A stretch of 40,949 nucleotides of DNA. It comes from Actinomycetota bacterium. Its GTDB lineage: Bacteria > Actinomycetota > CADDZG01 > WHSQ01. The notes below the pieces were generated by a model that saw nothing but the letters and a program-made list of their open reading frames with translations, was not told the DNA's origin and made no database searches. Location: positions 1 to 40,949 of the forward strand of contig WHSV01000026.1 in the NCBI GenBank assembly GCA_009379915.1. The letters run 5' to 3'. This document shows, piece by piece, positions 7,767-15,474 of this stretch (positions are counted from its first letter, which is position 1; each line of letters starts with the position of its first letter). The translations under genes and the position numbers were made by a program.

Positions 7767-8764
7767 CGCGCAGCACCATGTCCGCCGCCGAGCACGCGCT
7801 GCTCGACGAGGGCCGTGACCTCACTAAGGAAGAACTGTCTGTGCTCAGTCGGCTCGACGAGAGCAGCACTCCGTCGCTCGCCGCCCTGGCTCACGAGGTC
7901 CGGCTCGACCGATGCGGTCCGACGGTCGAGGTCGAGGGCATCCTGTCGGCCAAGACGGGCGGCTGCCCGGAGGACTGCCACTTCTGCTCGCAGTCGTCGC
8001 GCTTCTCTGACTCTCCGGTGCGGCCGGGCCCGATCCTGAACCTCGACGAGATCCTGGCCGCGGCGCGCGAGACCAAGGAGCTGGGTGCAAGCGAGTTTTG
8101 CATCGTGTGCGCGGTACGGGGGCCGGATCAGCGGCTGATCGACCGGGTTCTCGAAGCGACCGAGCTGGTGATGCACGAGACGGGCCTGAACGTCGCGGCC
8201 AGTCTCGGGATACTGGCGCGTGAACAAGCTCGCACGCTGGCCGAGGGCGGGGTCCACCGCTACAACCACAATCTCGAGACCGCCCGCTCGTTCTTTCCGA
8301 GCATCGTTTCGACACATACCTGGGAGGAGCGCTTCGAGACCTGCACTTACGTGCACGAGTTCGGCATGGAGCTGTGCTGCGGAGCGCTGCTCGGAATGGG
8401 CGAGAGCGACGAGCAGCGCATCGAACTGCTCATGCAGCTGCGAGATGCCGGGCCGGCCGAGGTGCCGATCAACTTCCTCAATCCCCGACCGGGAACCCCG
8501 CTGGGCGACCGCACGCTCGTCGAGCCGTTAGAGGCCATCAAGTGGATCGCGCTCTTCAGGTTGGCGCTACCCGAGGTGATCCTGCGCTATGCCGGGGGCC
8601 GGGAGGTCACGCTCCGCGAGCTCCAGGCGATGGGCATGACGTCGGGCATCAACGCGCTGATAGTCGGCAACTACCTCACGACGCTTGGACGCAAGCCGCA
8701 GTCCGACCTGCAGATGATCGACGACCTGCGCATGCCGATCGGTGCCCTGAGCAAGGTCATCTAG
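7763..8764 (+). CDS. bioB: Biotin synthase (radical SAM)
   Basis: A 333-residue radical SAM enzyme that inserts sulfur into dethiobiotin. The CxxxCxxC motif binding the [4Fe-4S] cluster is in GGCPEDCHFCSQSSRF near residues 67-75. The later YNHNLETA and the C-terminal YAGGR segment, which supplies the arginine ligand of the auxiliary [2Fe-2S] cluster in classical BioB, are also present. The start follows GGAGG by 5 bases. It is the last of the overlapping bioA-F-D-B genes. Next comes a 150-bp insertion and then bsaP, whose product probably supports this enzyme. Confidence 0.97.
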   Translation: MTRSTMSAAEHALLDEGRDLTKEELSVLSRLDESSTPSLAALAHEVRLDRCGPTVEVEGILSAKTGGCPEDCHFCSQSSRFSDSPVRPGPILNLDEILAAARETKELGASEFCIVCAVRGPDQRLIDRVLEATELVMHETGLNVAASLGILAREQARTLAEGGVHRYNHNLETARSFFPSIVSTHTWEERFETCTYVHEFGMELCCGALLGMGESDEQRIELLMQLRDAGPAEVPINFLNPRPGTPLGDRTLVEPLEAIKWIALFRLALPEVILRYAGGREVTLRELQAMGMTSGINALIVGNYLTTLGRKPQSDLQMIDDLRMPIGALSKVI

Positions 8765-8926
8765 GTTGTGGGCCGGCGCATGAACGTGAGGTTTGTTTTG
8801 GCGAGCGAAACGCAAGCATTGCAAGGCCGCAGCGGAGGAGCGCACCTGGAAAAGTGCTTGACGGATCGAGAACGGCGCGAGGCGCCGCAGCTTCGCCCCC
8901 AAAAGGGGTGAGATGTTGTGGGTCGG
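8765..8926. repeat. 150-bp insertion flanked by 12-bp direct repeats
   Basis: GTTGTGGGCCGG at 8765-8776 recurs with one change as GTTGTGGGTCGG at 8915-8926, exactly 150 bases apart. The second copy holds the GTG start of bsaP; the first sits directly after the bioB stop and would offer the same GTG-Gly-Arg start. The inserted DNA has a perfect hairpin (CGGCGC 8873-8878, GAG, GCGCCG 8882-8887) and a smaller CCCC-AAAA-GGGG hairpin. It is open as a 47-codon frame at 8768-8911 with no known domain. It looks like a small non-autonomous or REP-like element inserted between two coupled genes. Confidence 0.55.
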
Positions 8927-9106
8927 TCCATCAAGTTCTGTGTCGGGTGCGGCCGAGAACTGCCCGACTGCGACGGCACCTGTCGCAGCCCGCTCGATCC
9001 CCCGCGCTTCTGCCCGACATGCGGCAAGAAACTGTTCGTACAAGTGACCCCGACCGGTTACCGCGCGCACTGTCGCAAACACGGCGAACCCCATCCGACC
9101 AGCTAG
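8918..9106 (+). CDS. bsaP: Biotin synthase auxiliary protein BsaP-like
   Basis: A 62-residue cysteine-rich protein right after bioB. Cysteines stand at 8, 11, 18, 22, 32, 35 and 52, including two CxxC pairs. The second half, P-P-R-F-C-x2-C...VQVTPTGY...C...HGE, matches the conserved pattern I recall for the small actinobacterial protein downstream of bioB (Rv1590 in Mycobacterium tuberculosis), an Fe-S protein needed for BioB function. GTG 8918 is the only reasonable start: the frame has a stop at 8909-8911, and AAAAGGGGTGAG lies just upstream. Its stop shares CTAG with the convergent thioesterase stop. Recognition is by motif only; no alignment was run. Confidence 0.85.
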   Translation: MGRSIKFCVGCGRELPDCDGTCRSPLDPPRFCPTCGKKLFVQVTPTGYRAHCRKHGEPHPTS

Positions 9107-9903
9107 CCCATCAGCACCGCGAGCTGGCGAGCCTGCGCGATGAGCGTCCCGTTCGAGGACCAGATCTCGCCGTCTTCCACGAAGAATCCCTCGGCGGCCG
9201 TCTCCGAGCGAAACACGACGAGAACGTAGTCCTCCGGGTCGGCGACGGGAGGGAACGCGGTCCGGAAATGAACCGTCAGGTCGACGGTGGGCACCGCCAT
9301 CGGCCGATCGAGCCTCGTGAAGACGCTCGGCATCCACGCGTCCGCGAACGCCGTAACCGCGAGATCGTCCACCGGGCGGGGCTCGGCAAGACGAATCCAT
9401 CCCCCCGAGAGCGCCCTCTTCGCACCGGTGAAGGGCCAGTCGCCGATCGCCGGACGGGCGTCGAAGTTCTCGAAGAACCGTGGGGTTATGCCGTCGTCCA
9501 CCGGCATCGGGTCCAGGTCACCGTACCGAGCAACGTCCGGCATCGCGTTATCGGCCCAGTCGACCGACTCCCACGCGGATGAGAATGCCGCGAGAGCGAG
9601 CGCCTTCGTCTCGCCGTTCTGATTGAGACGCGCCGAAGCCGAGCTGCGCGATTTCCCAACGCGCTCGAGGGCGGTGGTTACCTCAACCGGTCCGTGAGTT
9701 GGCGGAGCGATGTAGTGGACCGTCAGCGAGCGGACGGGGCGAGCCGGATCGTCGACAGTCGACTTCAGGGCACGAAGCATCAAGGCGGCAAGAAACCCAC
9801 CGTGCGGCCCCCGTTCAACCCACCAGTCCCGGCTGGTCACGCCGAGAAAGGTCGACTCGTCTTTTCGCTCTAGGGCCGTATCCAGATCGAACTTGTGCGT
9901 CAC
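9103..9903 (-). CDS. Acyl-CoA thioesterase (TesB-like double hotdog)
   Basis: A 266-residue protein of the acyl-CoA thioesterase/TesB-like family. The N-terminal hotdog contains GPHGGFLAALMLRAL and the strand SLTVHYIAPP. The C-terminal hotdog includes VPTVDLTVHFR and the typical ending GEIWSSNGTLIAQARQLA. It probably hydrolyses fatty acyl-CoA in the cytoplasm. The frame stays open on the minus strand to 10632, but that upstream part is antisense to the PfkB gene. GTG 9903, 5 bases after AGGAGG, is clearly the start. It is divergent from the sugar kinase gene with a 43-base gap. Confidence 0.88.
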   Translation of the reverse strand: MTHKFDLDTALERKDESTFLGVTSRDWWVERGPHGGFLAALMLRALKSTVDDPARPVRSLTVHYIAPPTHGPVEVTTALERVGKSRSSASARLNQNGETKALALAAFSSAWESVDWADNAMPDVARYGDLDPMPVDDGITPRFFENFDARPAIGDWPFTGAKRALSGGWIRLAEPRPVDDLAVTAFADAWMPSVFTRLDRPMAVPTVDLTVHFRTAFPPVADPEDYVLVVFRSETAAEGFFVEDGEIWSSNGTLIAQARQLAVLMG

Positions 9904-9932
9904 CTGGCCTCCTCGATCTCCGACCTGCAGGA

Positions 9933-9938
9933 TAAAGT
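9933..9938 (+). promoter_or_regulatory. Candidate -10 box for the PfkB kinase gene
   Basis: TAAAGT lies 8 bases before the GTG at 9947 in the 43-base gap between divergent genes. No Shine-Dalgarno sequence is at the right distance, so a leaderless transcript is likely. Confidence 0.3.
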
Positions 9939-9946
9939 CGCCCCTC

Positions 9947-10891
9947 GTGAAACGAACCCTCATCGCATGCCCGAACCTGTCGCTCGATCGCACGATGCGG
10001 GTCGAGCGTGCCTTCCTAGGCAACGTGCACCGTTCGATCGAGTCGGACGTCAGAGGCGGCGGCAAGGGAGTGAACGTCGCGCGAGCCTTGAAATGCATGG
10101 GCCGGGACGCTCTCGTCGCGGGCTTCTCTGCCGGTCGAACCGGGCACGCGGTGCTGAGCCTGCTCGAGGACGAGGGAATCGACACGATCGCAACGGGTGC
10201 GAACGGCGAGACTCGCTCGTGCCTGACGGTCTTGTCCGAAGCACCTCCGACCGTGTTCAACGAGTCGGGGCCTGACATCGAGGACGACGCCTGGGAGCGC
10301 TTCGAGTCAACGGTCACCGAGCAGCTCGATGGAGCCGGCATCTTTGCGTTCTCGGGAAGCCTTCCGCCCGGAGCGCCGGCCGAGTCCGCTGCGCGCTTGA
10401 TCGACCGAGCTCGCGCCCGCGGCTGCACGACGATCTGCGACACCTCGCGCGCGTACCTCGAGGTTGCTCTGGCCGCTGGGCCGGACCTCGTCAAACCGAA
10501 CCTGTCGGAGGCCCTGGCGCTTATGGGAGAGCACGGAGTCGAGTCCATGGACGTTCCGCCGAACGCACTCGAACGAGCGCGCGAGGCGGCGGACGCGCTT
10601 CGCGCGCTCGGGCCAAAGACGGTCATCGTCACCGTCGGCTCCGCCGGAGTCGTCTACGCGACCGAGGACGAGACCCGCGCCGTGCCCTCGCCGAAGGTCG
10701 AGGTGGTCAACCCCGTGGGCGCGGGCGATTGCTTCGTCGCGGGCCTGATCCTCGAGCTCGCCTCCGGGGCCTCCCTGCACGAGGCCGCCCTCACCGGCGT
10801 GGCGATGGGTGCCGCTGGGTGCGAGACCTTCCCCGCCGGACTGGTCGATCCCGCCCGGGTGAGGGAGTTACGGGCCCTGTTGAAGGGCTAA
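9947..10891 (+). CDS. PfkB-family sugar kinase (1-phosphofructokinase type)
   Basis: A 314-residue ribokinase/PfkB enzyme of the 1-phosphofructokinase, 6-phosphofructokinase II and tagatose-6-phosphate kinase group. The first signature is GGGKGVNVA near residue 37. The C-terminal ATP and anion-hole motif NPVGAGDCF near residue 255 includes the catalytic Asp. The N-terminus (ACPNLSLDRTMRVE) is typical of hexose-phosphate kinases. The frame is open 54 bases upstream, but GTG 9947 matches the family N-terminus. No PTS fructose genes are adjacent, so the exact sugar phosphate is uncertain. The product could feed the same sugar-phosphate pool used by the phosphoketolase at 21.6-24.0 kb, but the two are not linked in an operon. 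Confidence 0.87.
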   Translation: MKRTLIACPNLSLDRTMRVERAFLGNVHRSIESDVRGGGKGVNVARALKCMGRDALVAGFSAGRTGHAVLSLLEDEGIDTIATGANGETRSCLTVLSEAPPTVFNESGPDIEDDAWERFESTVTEQLDGAGIFAFSGSLPPGAPAESAARLIDRARARGCTTICDTSRAYLEVALAAGPDLVKPNLSEALALMGEHGVESMDVPPNALERAREAADALRALGPKTVIVTVGSAGVVYATEDETRAVPSPKVEVVNPVGAGDCFVAGLILELASGASLHEAALTGVAMGAAGCETFPAGLVDPARVRELRALLKG

Positions 10892-11019
10892 CCAACGGGA
10901 GCGCTCCGGGCACCCAGGTTTCTATGTGCGATTGAGCCCGTTTGGCGGGAGCTCCGGCACTCAGAATTTCTGAGCGCGGTTTCGCCCGTTTGGCGGGAGC
11001 TCCGGCACTCAGAATTTCT
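10889..11019. repeat. 48-bp tandem repeat overlapping a gene 3' end
   Basis: A 36-base block beginning GCCCGTTTGGCGGGAGCTCC occurs identically at 10936-10971 and 10984-11019, a 48-base period. A diverged third unit fills 10889-10935 (CAACGGGAGCGCTCCGGGCA and so on). The last unit includes the stop and the last few codons of the minus-strand FAD enzyme gene, so the array looks like duplicated copies of that gene's 3' end plus its hairpin (CCCG-TTTGG-CGGG). It sits between two convergent genes and may act as a doubled or tripled transcription end. Confidence 0.8.
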
Positions 11020-12619
11020 TGAGCCGGCGGAGTCCCCGGTCGCGCCGGATCTGTTCGACGACGTTGAGCCCGGGGATCCCGGTCACTCCTCCCCCGCCGT
11101 GGGTCGCGGAGCTCGCCTGGTAGAGGTTCTTAACCGGCGTCCGGTAATCGGCGTAGCCGGGGGCGGGCCGCAGGTGGAAGAGCTGCTCGGGGCTGAGCTC
11201 GCCGTGGAAGATGTTCCCCCCGATCAATCCGTAGCCCTCTTGCATCTCGCGCGGGCCGATGACCTGGCGGTGGAGAATCGAGCCCTTGAGGTTGGGCGAC
11301 AGCTCGCCCACGGCATCGATCATCCGGTCAGCGTACGCATCGAGTGCGCTCTGGTCTGGGTTGTCCGCCCAGGTGTGAGGCACCCACTGCGTGAACATGG
11401 ACATCACGTGTTTGCCCTCTGGGGCAAGACTCGAGTCGAAGAAGCTCGGAATGCACATGTCAGCGAAGGGAAGCTCCGCCGCGCGGCCCGAGCGCGCGTC
11501 CTGGAAAGCCCGCTCGATGTGCTCGATGTCCTGGGCGAAGGCGATGGTGCCGCCCTGAATGTGCGGCGCGGTCCCGGGCGCGGAGGTGAACTCAGGAAGC
11601 TCGGCTAGCGCGAGGTTGATCTTCACCACACCACTGCGGCTGTTCCATCTCTCGATGTCGGTTACGAAGTCCGCGGGCAGCTCGGACTTGTCGAGTTGCT
11701 GCAGAAACGCGATCTTCGGATGCGTTGCGGTCACCACCGTATCGGCGGAGATCTCCTCGCCGCTGTTCAGGACAACGCCGGTTGCTCGGCCTTCTCGCGT
11801 GAGGATCTTCGCAACGGGAGACCCAGTTCGTATCTCGGCGCCGAACGACCGCGCCGACGAGGCAATTGCGTTCGCGACGCCACCCATTCCGCCCTGCGCG
11901 AAGCCCCACTGACCAACCCGGCCATCGCCGAGGTCGCCGATGTGGTGATGGAGCATGACGTAGGCGGTTCCCGGCTCGACCGGCCCGGCCCACGTTCCGA
12001 TCACGCCGCTAACCGCCAGCATGGCCTTGACCTGAGGAGACTCGAACCAGTTGTCTAGAAGATCCGAGATGCTCATGGTCATCAGGCGAGTCAGATCGGC
12101 AACGCCACGGACGCCTAGCTTGCGGAAGCGCCAACCGACGCGCGCGGTGGACAGCAGGTCGGCGGGCCTCTTGGAGCCCACGACCGGCGCGGGTTGCATC
12201 AATAGAGGGGCGAGCATCGCACCGAGCCCGCCAATCCAGTCGTTCCACTTGTCGAGAGCCTCGGCGTCTCGCTTCGAGTAGCGCGCGATCTCGGCGCGCT
12301 TCTCCGCCGGGGTCTTTCCCCCCATGACGAGCGCATCGCCGTCGGAACGGGGCATGAAGTACGACTCTTGCGGATAGACCTTGTAACCGAACTGACGCAG
12401 CTTGAGCTCGGTGACGAGTCGAGGTGGCATGAGACTGACCACATACGATAGGGCGCTGACGTTGAACTCGGGTCCCCAGGGTTGTTCGGTCGTCGACGCG
12501 CCCCCGACGTTGTCACGCGCCTCCAGCACGAGCGTTTTTGCCCCACCGCGCGCGAGATAAGCCGCGGCGACAAGCCCGTTGTGGCCTCCCCCGATGACGA
12601 CTGCGTCGTACTGATTCAT
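11009..12619 (-). CDS. Phytoene desaturase-like FAD oxidoreductase (PYROXD2 type)
   Basis: A 536-residue FAD-dependent oxidoreductase. The N-terminal dinucleotide-binding motif is VVIGGGHNGLVAAAYLARGG, with the Glu of VLEARDNVGG binding the ribose. The C-terminal motif PGLNVVEQIRRDRGL and the HGGGGVTGIPG segment place it with the CrtI/PYROXD2 group rather than the amine oxidases. Length matches that group. No carotenoid genes are near, so a role in carotenoid synthesis is not supported and the substrate is unknown. ATG 12619 follows GGAGAAAG closely. The last codons lie within the 48-bp tandem repeat. Confidence 0.85.
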   Translation of the reverse strand: MNQYDAVVIGGGHNGLVAAAYLARGGAKTLVLEARDNVGGASTTEQPWGPEFNVSALSYVVSLMPPRLVTELKLRQFGYKVYPQESYFMPRSDGDALVMGGKTPAEKRAEIARYSKRDAEALDKWNDWIGGLGAMLAPLLMQPAPVVGSKRPADLLSTARVGWRFRKLGVRGVADLTRLMTMSISDLLDNWFESPQVKAMLAVSGVIGTWAGPVEPGTAYVMLHHHIGDLGDGRVGQWGFAQGGMGGVANAIASSARSFGAEIRTGSPVAKILTREGRATGVVLNSGEEISADTVVTATHPKIAFLQQLDKSELPADFVTDIERWNSRSGVVKINLALAELPEFTSAPGTAPHIQGGTIAFAQDIEHIERAFQDARSGRAAELPFADMCIPSFFDSSLAPEGKHVMSMFTQWVPHTWADNPDQSALDAYADRMIDAVGELSPNLKGSILHRQVIGPREMQEGYGLIGGNIFHGELSPEQLFHLRPAPGYADYRTPVKNLYQASSATHGGGGVTGIPGLNVVEQIRRDRGLRRLKKF

Positions 12620-12771
12620 CTTTCTCCATCAGCGGTCGATCGTTCACTCAGCACCATACCGACATCCTGCGTGCAGCTCGTTTCGAGTAGTCCAAGCAGC
12701 ACGTTAGCCTCTACATTTGTTGGGTAAGGGCAACAATTCGTACGGCAAGCGACCGAAGGAGTTGGTCGATC

Positions 12772-13065
12772 GTGCTCACGATCACCACGGATGCAGCCAC
12801 AGCAATCAAGGGCATAGTCGAGACCGCAGACGTCGAGGGAGCCGGACTGCGTATCTACGCCGAGCCTCAGAACGACAGCCAGGCGAGCCTGGAGATCGCC
12901 CTCACTCCCGAGCCCGGTCAGGGCGACAAGGTCATCGATGCCGAGGGGGCGACCGTCTACCTCGAGCAGAACGCGGCAGATTTCCTCGAGGACAAGCAAC
13001 TGGACGCCGACGTCGAGGGCGACCAGATCCGCTTCAGCGTCACCGAGCAGCCCCCCGCCGTCTAG
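12772..13065 (+). CDS. HesB/IscA-like protein lacking cysteines
   Basis: A 97-residue protein with the HesB/IscA beta fold: MLTITTDAATAIKGIV at the start, a central GLRIYAE strand, then ATVYLEQNAADFLEDKQLDADV. True A-type Fe-S carriers need three conserved Cys residues. This protein has none, so it cannot bind a cluster in the classical way. Similar Cys-free HesB-like proteins are common in actinobacteria and have no firm function. GTG 12772 lies 10 bases after GAAGGAG. It is divergent from the FAD oxidoreductase gene and probably monocistronic. Confidence 0.8.
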   Translation: MLTITTDAATAIKGIVETADVEGAGLRIYAEPQNDSQASLEIALTPEPGQGDKVIDAEGATVYLEQNAADFLEDKQLDADVEGDQIRFSVTEQPPAV

Positions 13066-13134
13066 CTTCGCTTCTACGGGTGTCGAATCCCAGGCGGTCT
13101 TGACCTGTCCGTAGGCCATTGGTCTGCTAGTCGA

Positions 13135-13557
13135 ATGGCATCGCTACCCGACTCCGCCAAGGAGTTCCTCTTGCAGGGACGTATCGGACATCTCTCGACG
13201 CTGGCGCGCGACGGACGTCCTCATGTGACGTGCGCCTGGGTGGGCGTCGACGGCGATCAACTGACGATCGGCACGCTGTTCGATCAACGCAAACTTCGAA
13301 ACATGCGGCGAGATTCGCGCGTGACACTGTCCTTCGAGGGCGACGAGCCCAACGAGACGGGGCTCGTCCCATATCTCGTCGTCGACGGCACCGCGGAGGT
13401 CACGGAGGGAGGGGCACCCGAGCTGTTACAGGAACTCGCGTACGTCTACCTCGGGCCCGACGCCGGCAAGTTCCCGCCGATGCCCGATCCCCCGCCCGGC
13501 TTCGTCACGCGCATCACGCCGGACCGCACCGGAGGCGTAGGTCCCTGGGCCGGTTAA
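13135..13557 (+). CDS. PPOX-class F420-dependent oxidoreductase
   Basis: A 140-residue split-barrel protein of the pyridoxamine-phosphate-oxidase-like, F420-binding class. The opening GRIGHLSTLARDGRPHVTC...W, the strand TIGT, the K-L-R-N-M-R-R-D-S-R-V-T-L-S segment and the acidic C-terminal part all fit the family. Such enzymes use reduced F420 (or bind flavin or heme) to act on diverse small molecules; the substrate cannot be read here. Its presence suggests the host makes F420. No Shine-Dalgarno sequence is obvious. The stop lies in the palindrome CCGGTTAACCGG (13550-13561), 11 bases from the convergent GNAT gene. Confidence 0.85.
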   Translation: MASLPDSAKEFLLQGRIGHLSTLARDGRPHVTCAWVGVDGDQLTIGTLFDQRKLRNMRRDSRVTLSFEGDEPNETGLVPYLVVDGTAEVTEGGAPELLQELAYVYLGPDAGKFPPMPDPPPGFVTRITPDRTGGVGPWAG

Positions 13558-13568
13558 CCGGAACACGT

Positions 13569-14072
13569 TCAGGCGTCGATGAACTCATCTTTGAGCAGGT
13601 CCATCAGCAGTCCGTCGTGCCAGGTGCCGTCCGGCCCCCGTTCGTACCTGCGCATGATTCCGACCCGGCGGAAGCCGACCTTCTCGTAGGTTCGGATCGC
13701 GGCAGCGTTGGCCGCCGCGGGGTCGATCGTTATTCGGTGATGGTTTCGCTTGAAGAGGAGATGCCGAGCGAGAAGCCGCACGGCCTCGGTGCCGTAACCG
13801 AGTCCATGGCTGACCGCAGTCAGGAAGATGTCGATGCCGGCCCGTCTGTACATCGGGTCGTCTTCCTCCGAGTACTGGATGCCGCCGATCACCTGCTCGT
13901 CGACCTCGATTACATAGCCGAACCTCGAACCAATGAACTGTTCACGTATCTCTTCGTCACCGAGTCCACCCCACCACTGGGCCACCTCGACCTCCAACAG
14001 GATCGAGCGCAAGCGAGCCAGGTCGGACTCGATTCCGGTCCGCAGCAGAAGACGATTGCCCTGGAGTCTCAT
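13569..14072 (-). CDS. GNAT-family N-acetyltransferase
   Basis: A 167-residue acetyltransferase of the RimJ/RimL and AAC(6')-like branch. It begins MRLQGNRLLLRTG. It contains the acetyl-CoA-binding region GLGYGTEAVRLLARHLLF (a Q/R-x-x-G-x-G/A-like loop) and the late strand NAAAIRTYEKVGFRRVG. The acceptor (an amino group on a protein, drug or metabolite) cannot be told from sequence. The frame is open to 14120, but ATG 14072 matches the family N-terminus and lies 7 bases after a TAATGT -10 box, so a leaderless transcript is likely. Confidence 0.87.
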   Translation of the reverse strand: MRLQGNRLLLRTGIESDLARLRSILLEVEVAQWWGGLGDEEIREQFIGSRFGYVIEVDEQVIGGIQYSEEDDPMYRRAGIDIFLTAVSHGLGYGTEAVRLLARHLLFKRNHHRITIDPAAANAAAIRTYEKVGFRRVGIMRRYERGPDGTWHDGLLMDLLKDEFIDA

Positions 14073-14079
14073 CCCACCG

Positions 14080-14085
14080 ACATTA
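14080..14085 (-). promoter_or_regulatory. Candidate -10 box for a leaderless GNAT transcript
   Basis: On the minus strand TAATGT ends 7 bases before the ATG at 14072. No standard Shine-Dalgarno spacing is seen, so transcription probably starts at the ATG. Confidence 0.4.
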
Positions 14086-14147
14086 AGGGTCAGCGGGCCC
14101 AGCCATCCGAAAGCCAGCACGCGACGAGGGCTCCATAACGACGCGGT

Positions 14148-15398
14148 CTAGCGCGCGACCACCTGCAGGACGCGGCCCCCGTCTAGATCGGTGAGATACA
14201 GCTCCCCGCCCTCGTCCAGACCGAACGAACTGATGGACAGTCCGCTCTGCATCAACTCGACGGGCTCGGTGAAGCTCCCGGCACGCGCGTCGATTCCCCA
14301 GATGGTCCCCGAGCAGTAATCGCCGAAGACGTAACCCCCGGTTAGCACGGGGAACTCTGATCCTCGGTACACGTAACCCCCCGTGACGGAACAGCCGGCA
14401 TCGTGTGTGTACCCGCTGATGGGGAGCACGGTGTCACTTCGGTCGCAGTCGCCGCCACCGAAGCAATCCGTACCCTCCATGACGTTCCATCCGTAGTTGA
14501 GTCCGCCTCGGTCGGGCCGGGACTTGTTGATCTCCTCGAAATCGCCCTGTCCGACATCGGCTATCCACAGCCCATCGGTCTGGGAGTCGAAACTGAAACG
14601 CCACGGATTCCGTAGCCCATAAGCCCACACTTCGGGGGCGCCGCCCCCGCTCGCGAAGGGATTGTCGCCGGGAATCCCATAGGGGTCGCCCGAGTCGACG
14701 TCCAACCGCAATAGCTTGCCGAGGAGTGCTTCCGTGTTTTGGCCGTTGCCCTGTGGATCACCGGCACTCCCTCCGTCGCCGGTTGCGATGTACAGGTAAC
14801 CGTCCGGCCCGAACGCGAGCTGTCCTCCATTGTGGTTTGCGAAGGGCTGGTCGATCTGCAGCAAAGGGGTCACGGACCCGGCGTCGGCGACATCCGGATC
14901 GTTCGATGTCTGAACCTCTGCCACCACGGTGTTCCCGTTGACGTCGGTGAAGTTGATGAAGAACCGTCCGTTCCTTCTGAAACCGGGGTGAAAGGCGAGG
15001 CCCAGGAGTCCCTGCTCACCACCCGCGACGATGGATTCGCCGACATCCAGGAAGGGTTCGTCGAGCACCCTCCCGTCGTCGAGGATTCTGATCGCGCCGG
15101 TCTGTTCGACCACGAAGAGACGTCCGCTGCCGTCGTCCGCATGAGTGACGCCGAGCGGGGCGTCGAACCCCTCGGCCACGGTCTCCAGGTCAAGGTTCAC
15201 ATTCCTCGGCTCGAAGGATTGAGGCCGCGAGCCCTCGCTCTCTCGTTCGGTCGGCTGGGGGTCCGGACTTTCCGGCTGCGTCTCCGGAGCCGTGTTCGGA
15301 GTCGGAGACTCTTCGTCGCTGCATCCGAACAGAGCCAGAGCGAGGGCCAGCACGACGGCAACTCGAACGAGCCTGCAATGTGAGCCGGTCACCGCCAT
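14148..15398 (-). CDS. PQQ-type sugar dehydrogenase lipoprotein
   Basis: A 416-residue secreted lipoprotein. The signal peptide ends in the lipobox LALFGC with the acylated Cys at residue 26. A Pro/Glu-rich linker of about 45 residues follows, then a six-bladed propeller of the glucose/sorbosone dehydrogenase family (GLLGLAFHPGF, the NHNGGQLAFGPDGYLYIATGD block, VWAYGLRNPWRFSF, DVGQGDFEEIN). These enzymes oxidise sugars with PQQ outside the membrane, but many relatives are not proven to bind PQQ. The frame is open to 15470; ATG 15398 is chosen because the basic signal sequence begins there. It is divergent from the cyclodeaminase-like gene. Confidence 0.88.
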   Translation of the reverse strand: MAVTGSHCRLVRVAVVLALALALFGCSDEESPTPNTAPETQPESPDPQPTERESEGSRPQSFEPRNVNLDLETVAEGFDAPLGVTHADDGSGRLFVVEQTGAIRILDDGRVLDEPFLDVGESIVAGGEQGLLGLAFHPGFRRNGRFFINFTDVNGNTVVAEVQTSNDPDVADAGSVTPLLQIDQPFANHNGGQLAFGPDGYLYIATGDGGSAGDPQGNGQNTEALLGKLLRLDVDSGDPYGIPGDNPFASGGGAPEVWAYGLRNPWRFSFDSQTDGLWIADVGQGDFEEINKSRPDRGGLNYGWNVMEGTDCFGGGDCDRSDTVLPISGYTHDAGCSVTGGYVYRGSEFPVLTGGYVFGDYCSGTIWGIDARAGSFTEPVELMQSGLSISSFGLDEGGELYLTDLDGGRVLQVVAR

Positions 15399-15474
15399 CG
15401 GACTATCTTCGCAATCCTCACTCTTTAGTCGTCGCTCTGGCTCGGTCGGTCCGGATGAGCTAGAACACAAGTTG

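Noticed and set aside
9904-10632. Upstream extension of the thioesterase frame on the minus strand
   Set aside because: It is antisense to the PfkB gene, has low-complexity Ser/Arg/Ala composition, and the thioesterase has its own AGGAGG and GTG at 9903.
13550-13561. Palindrome CCGGTTAACCGG as operator or terminator
   Set aside because: It overlaps a stop codon between convergent genes, has no T run and no promoter nearby; probably chance.
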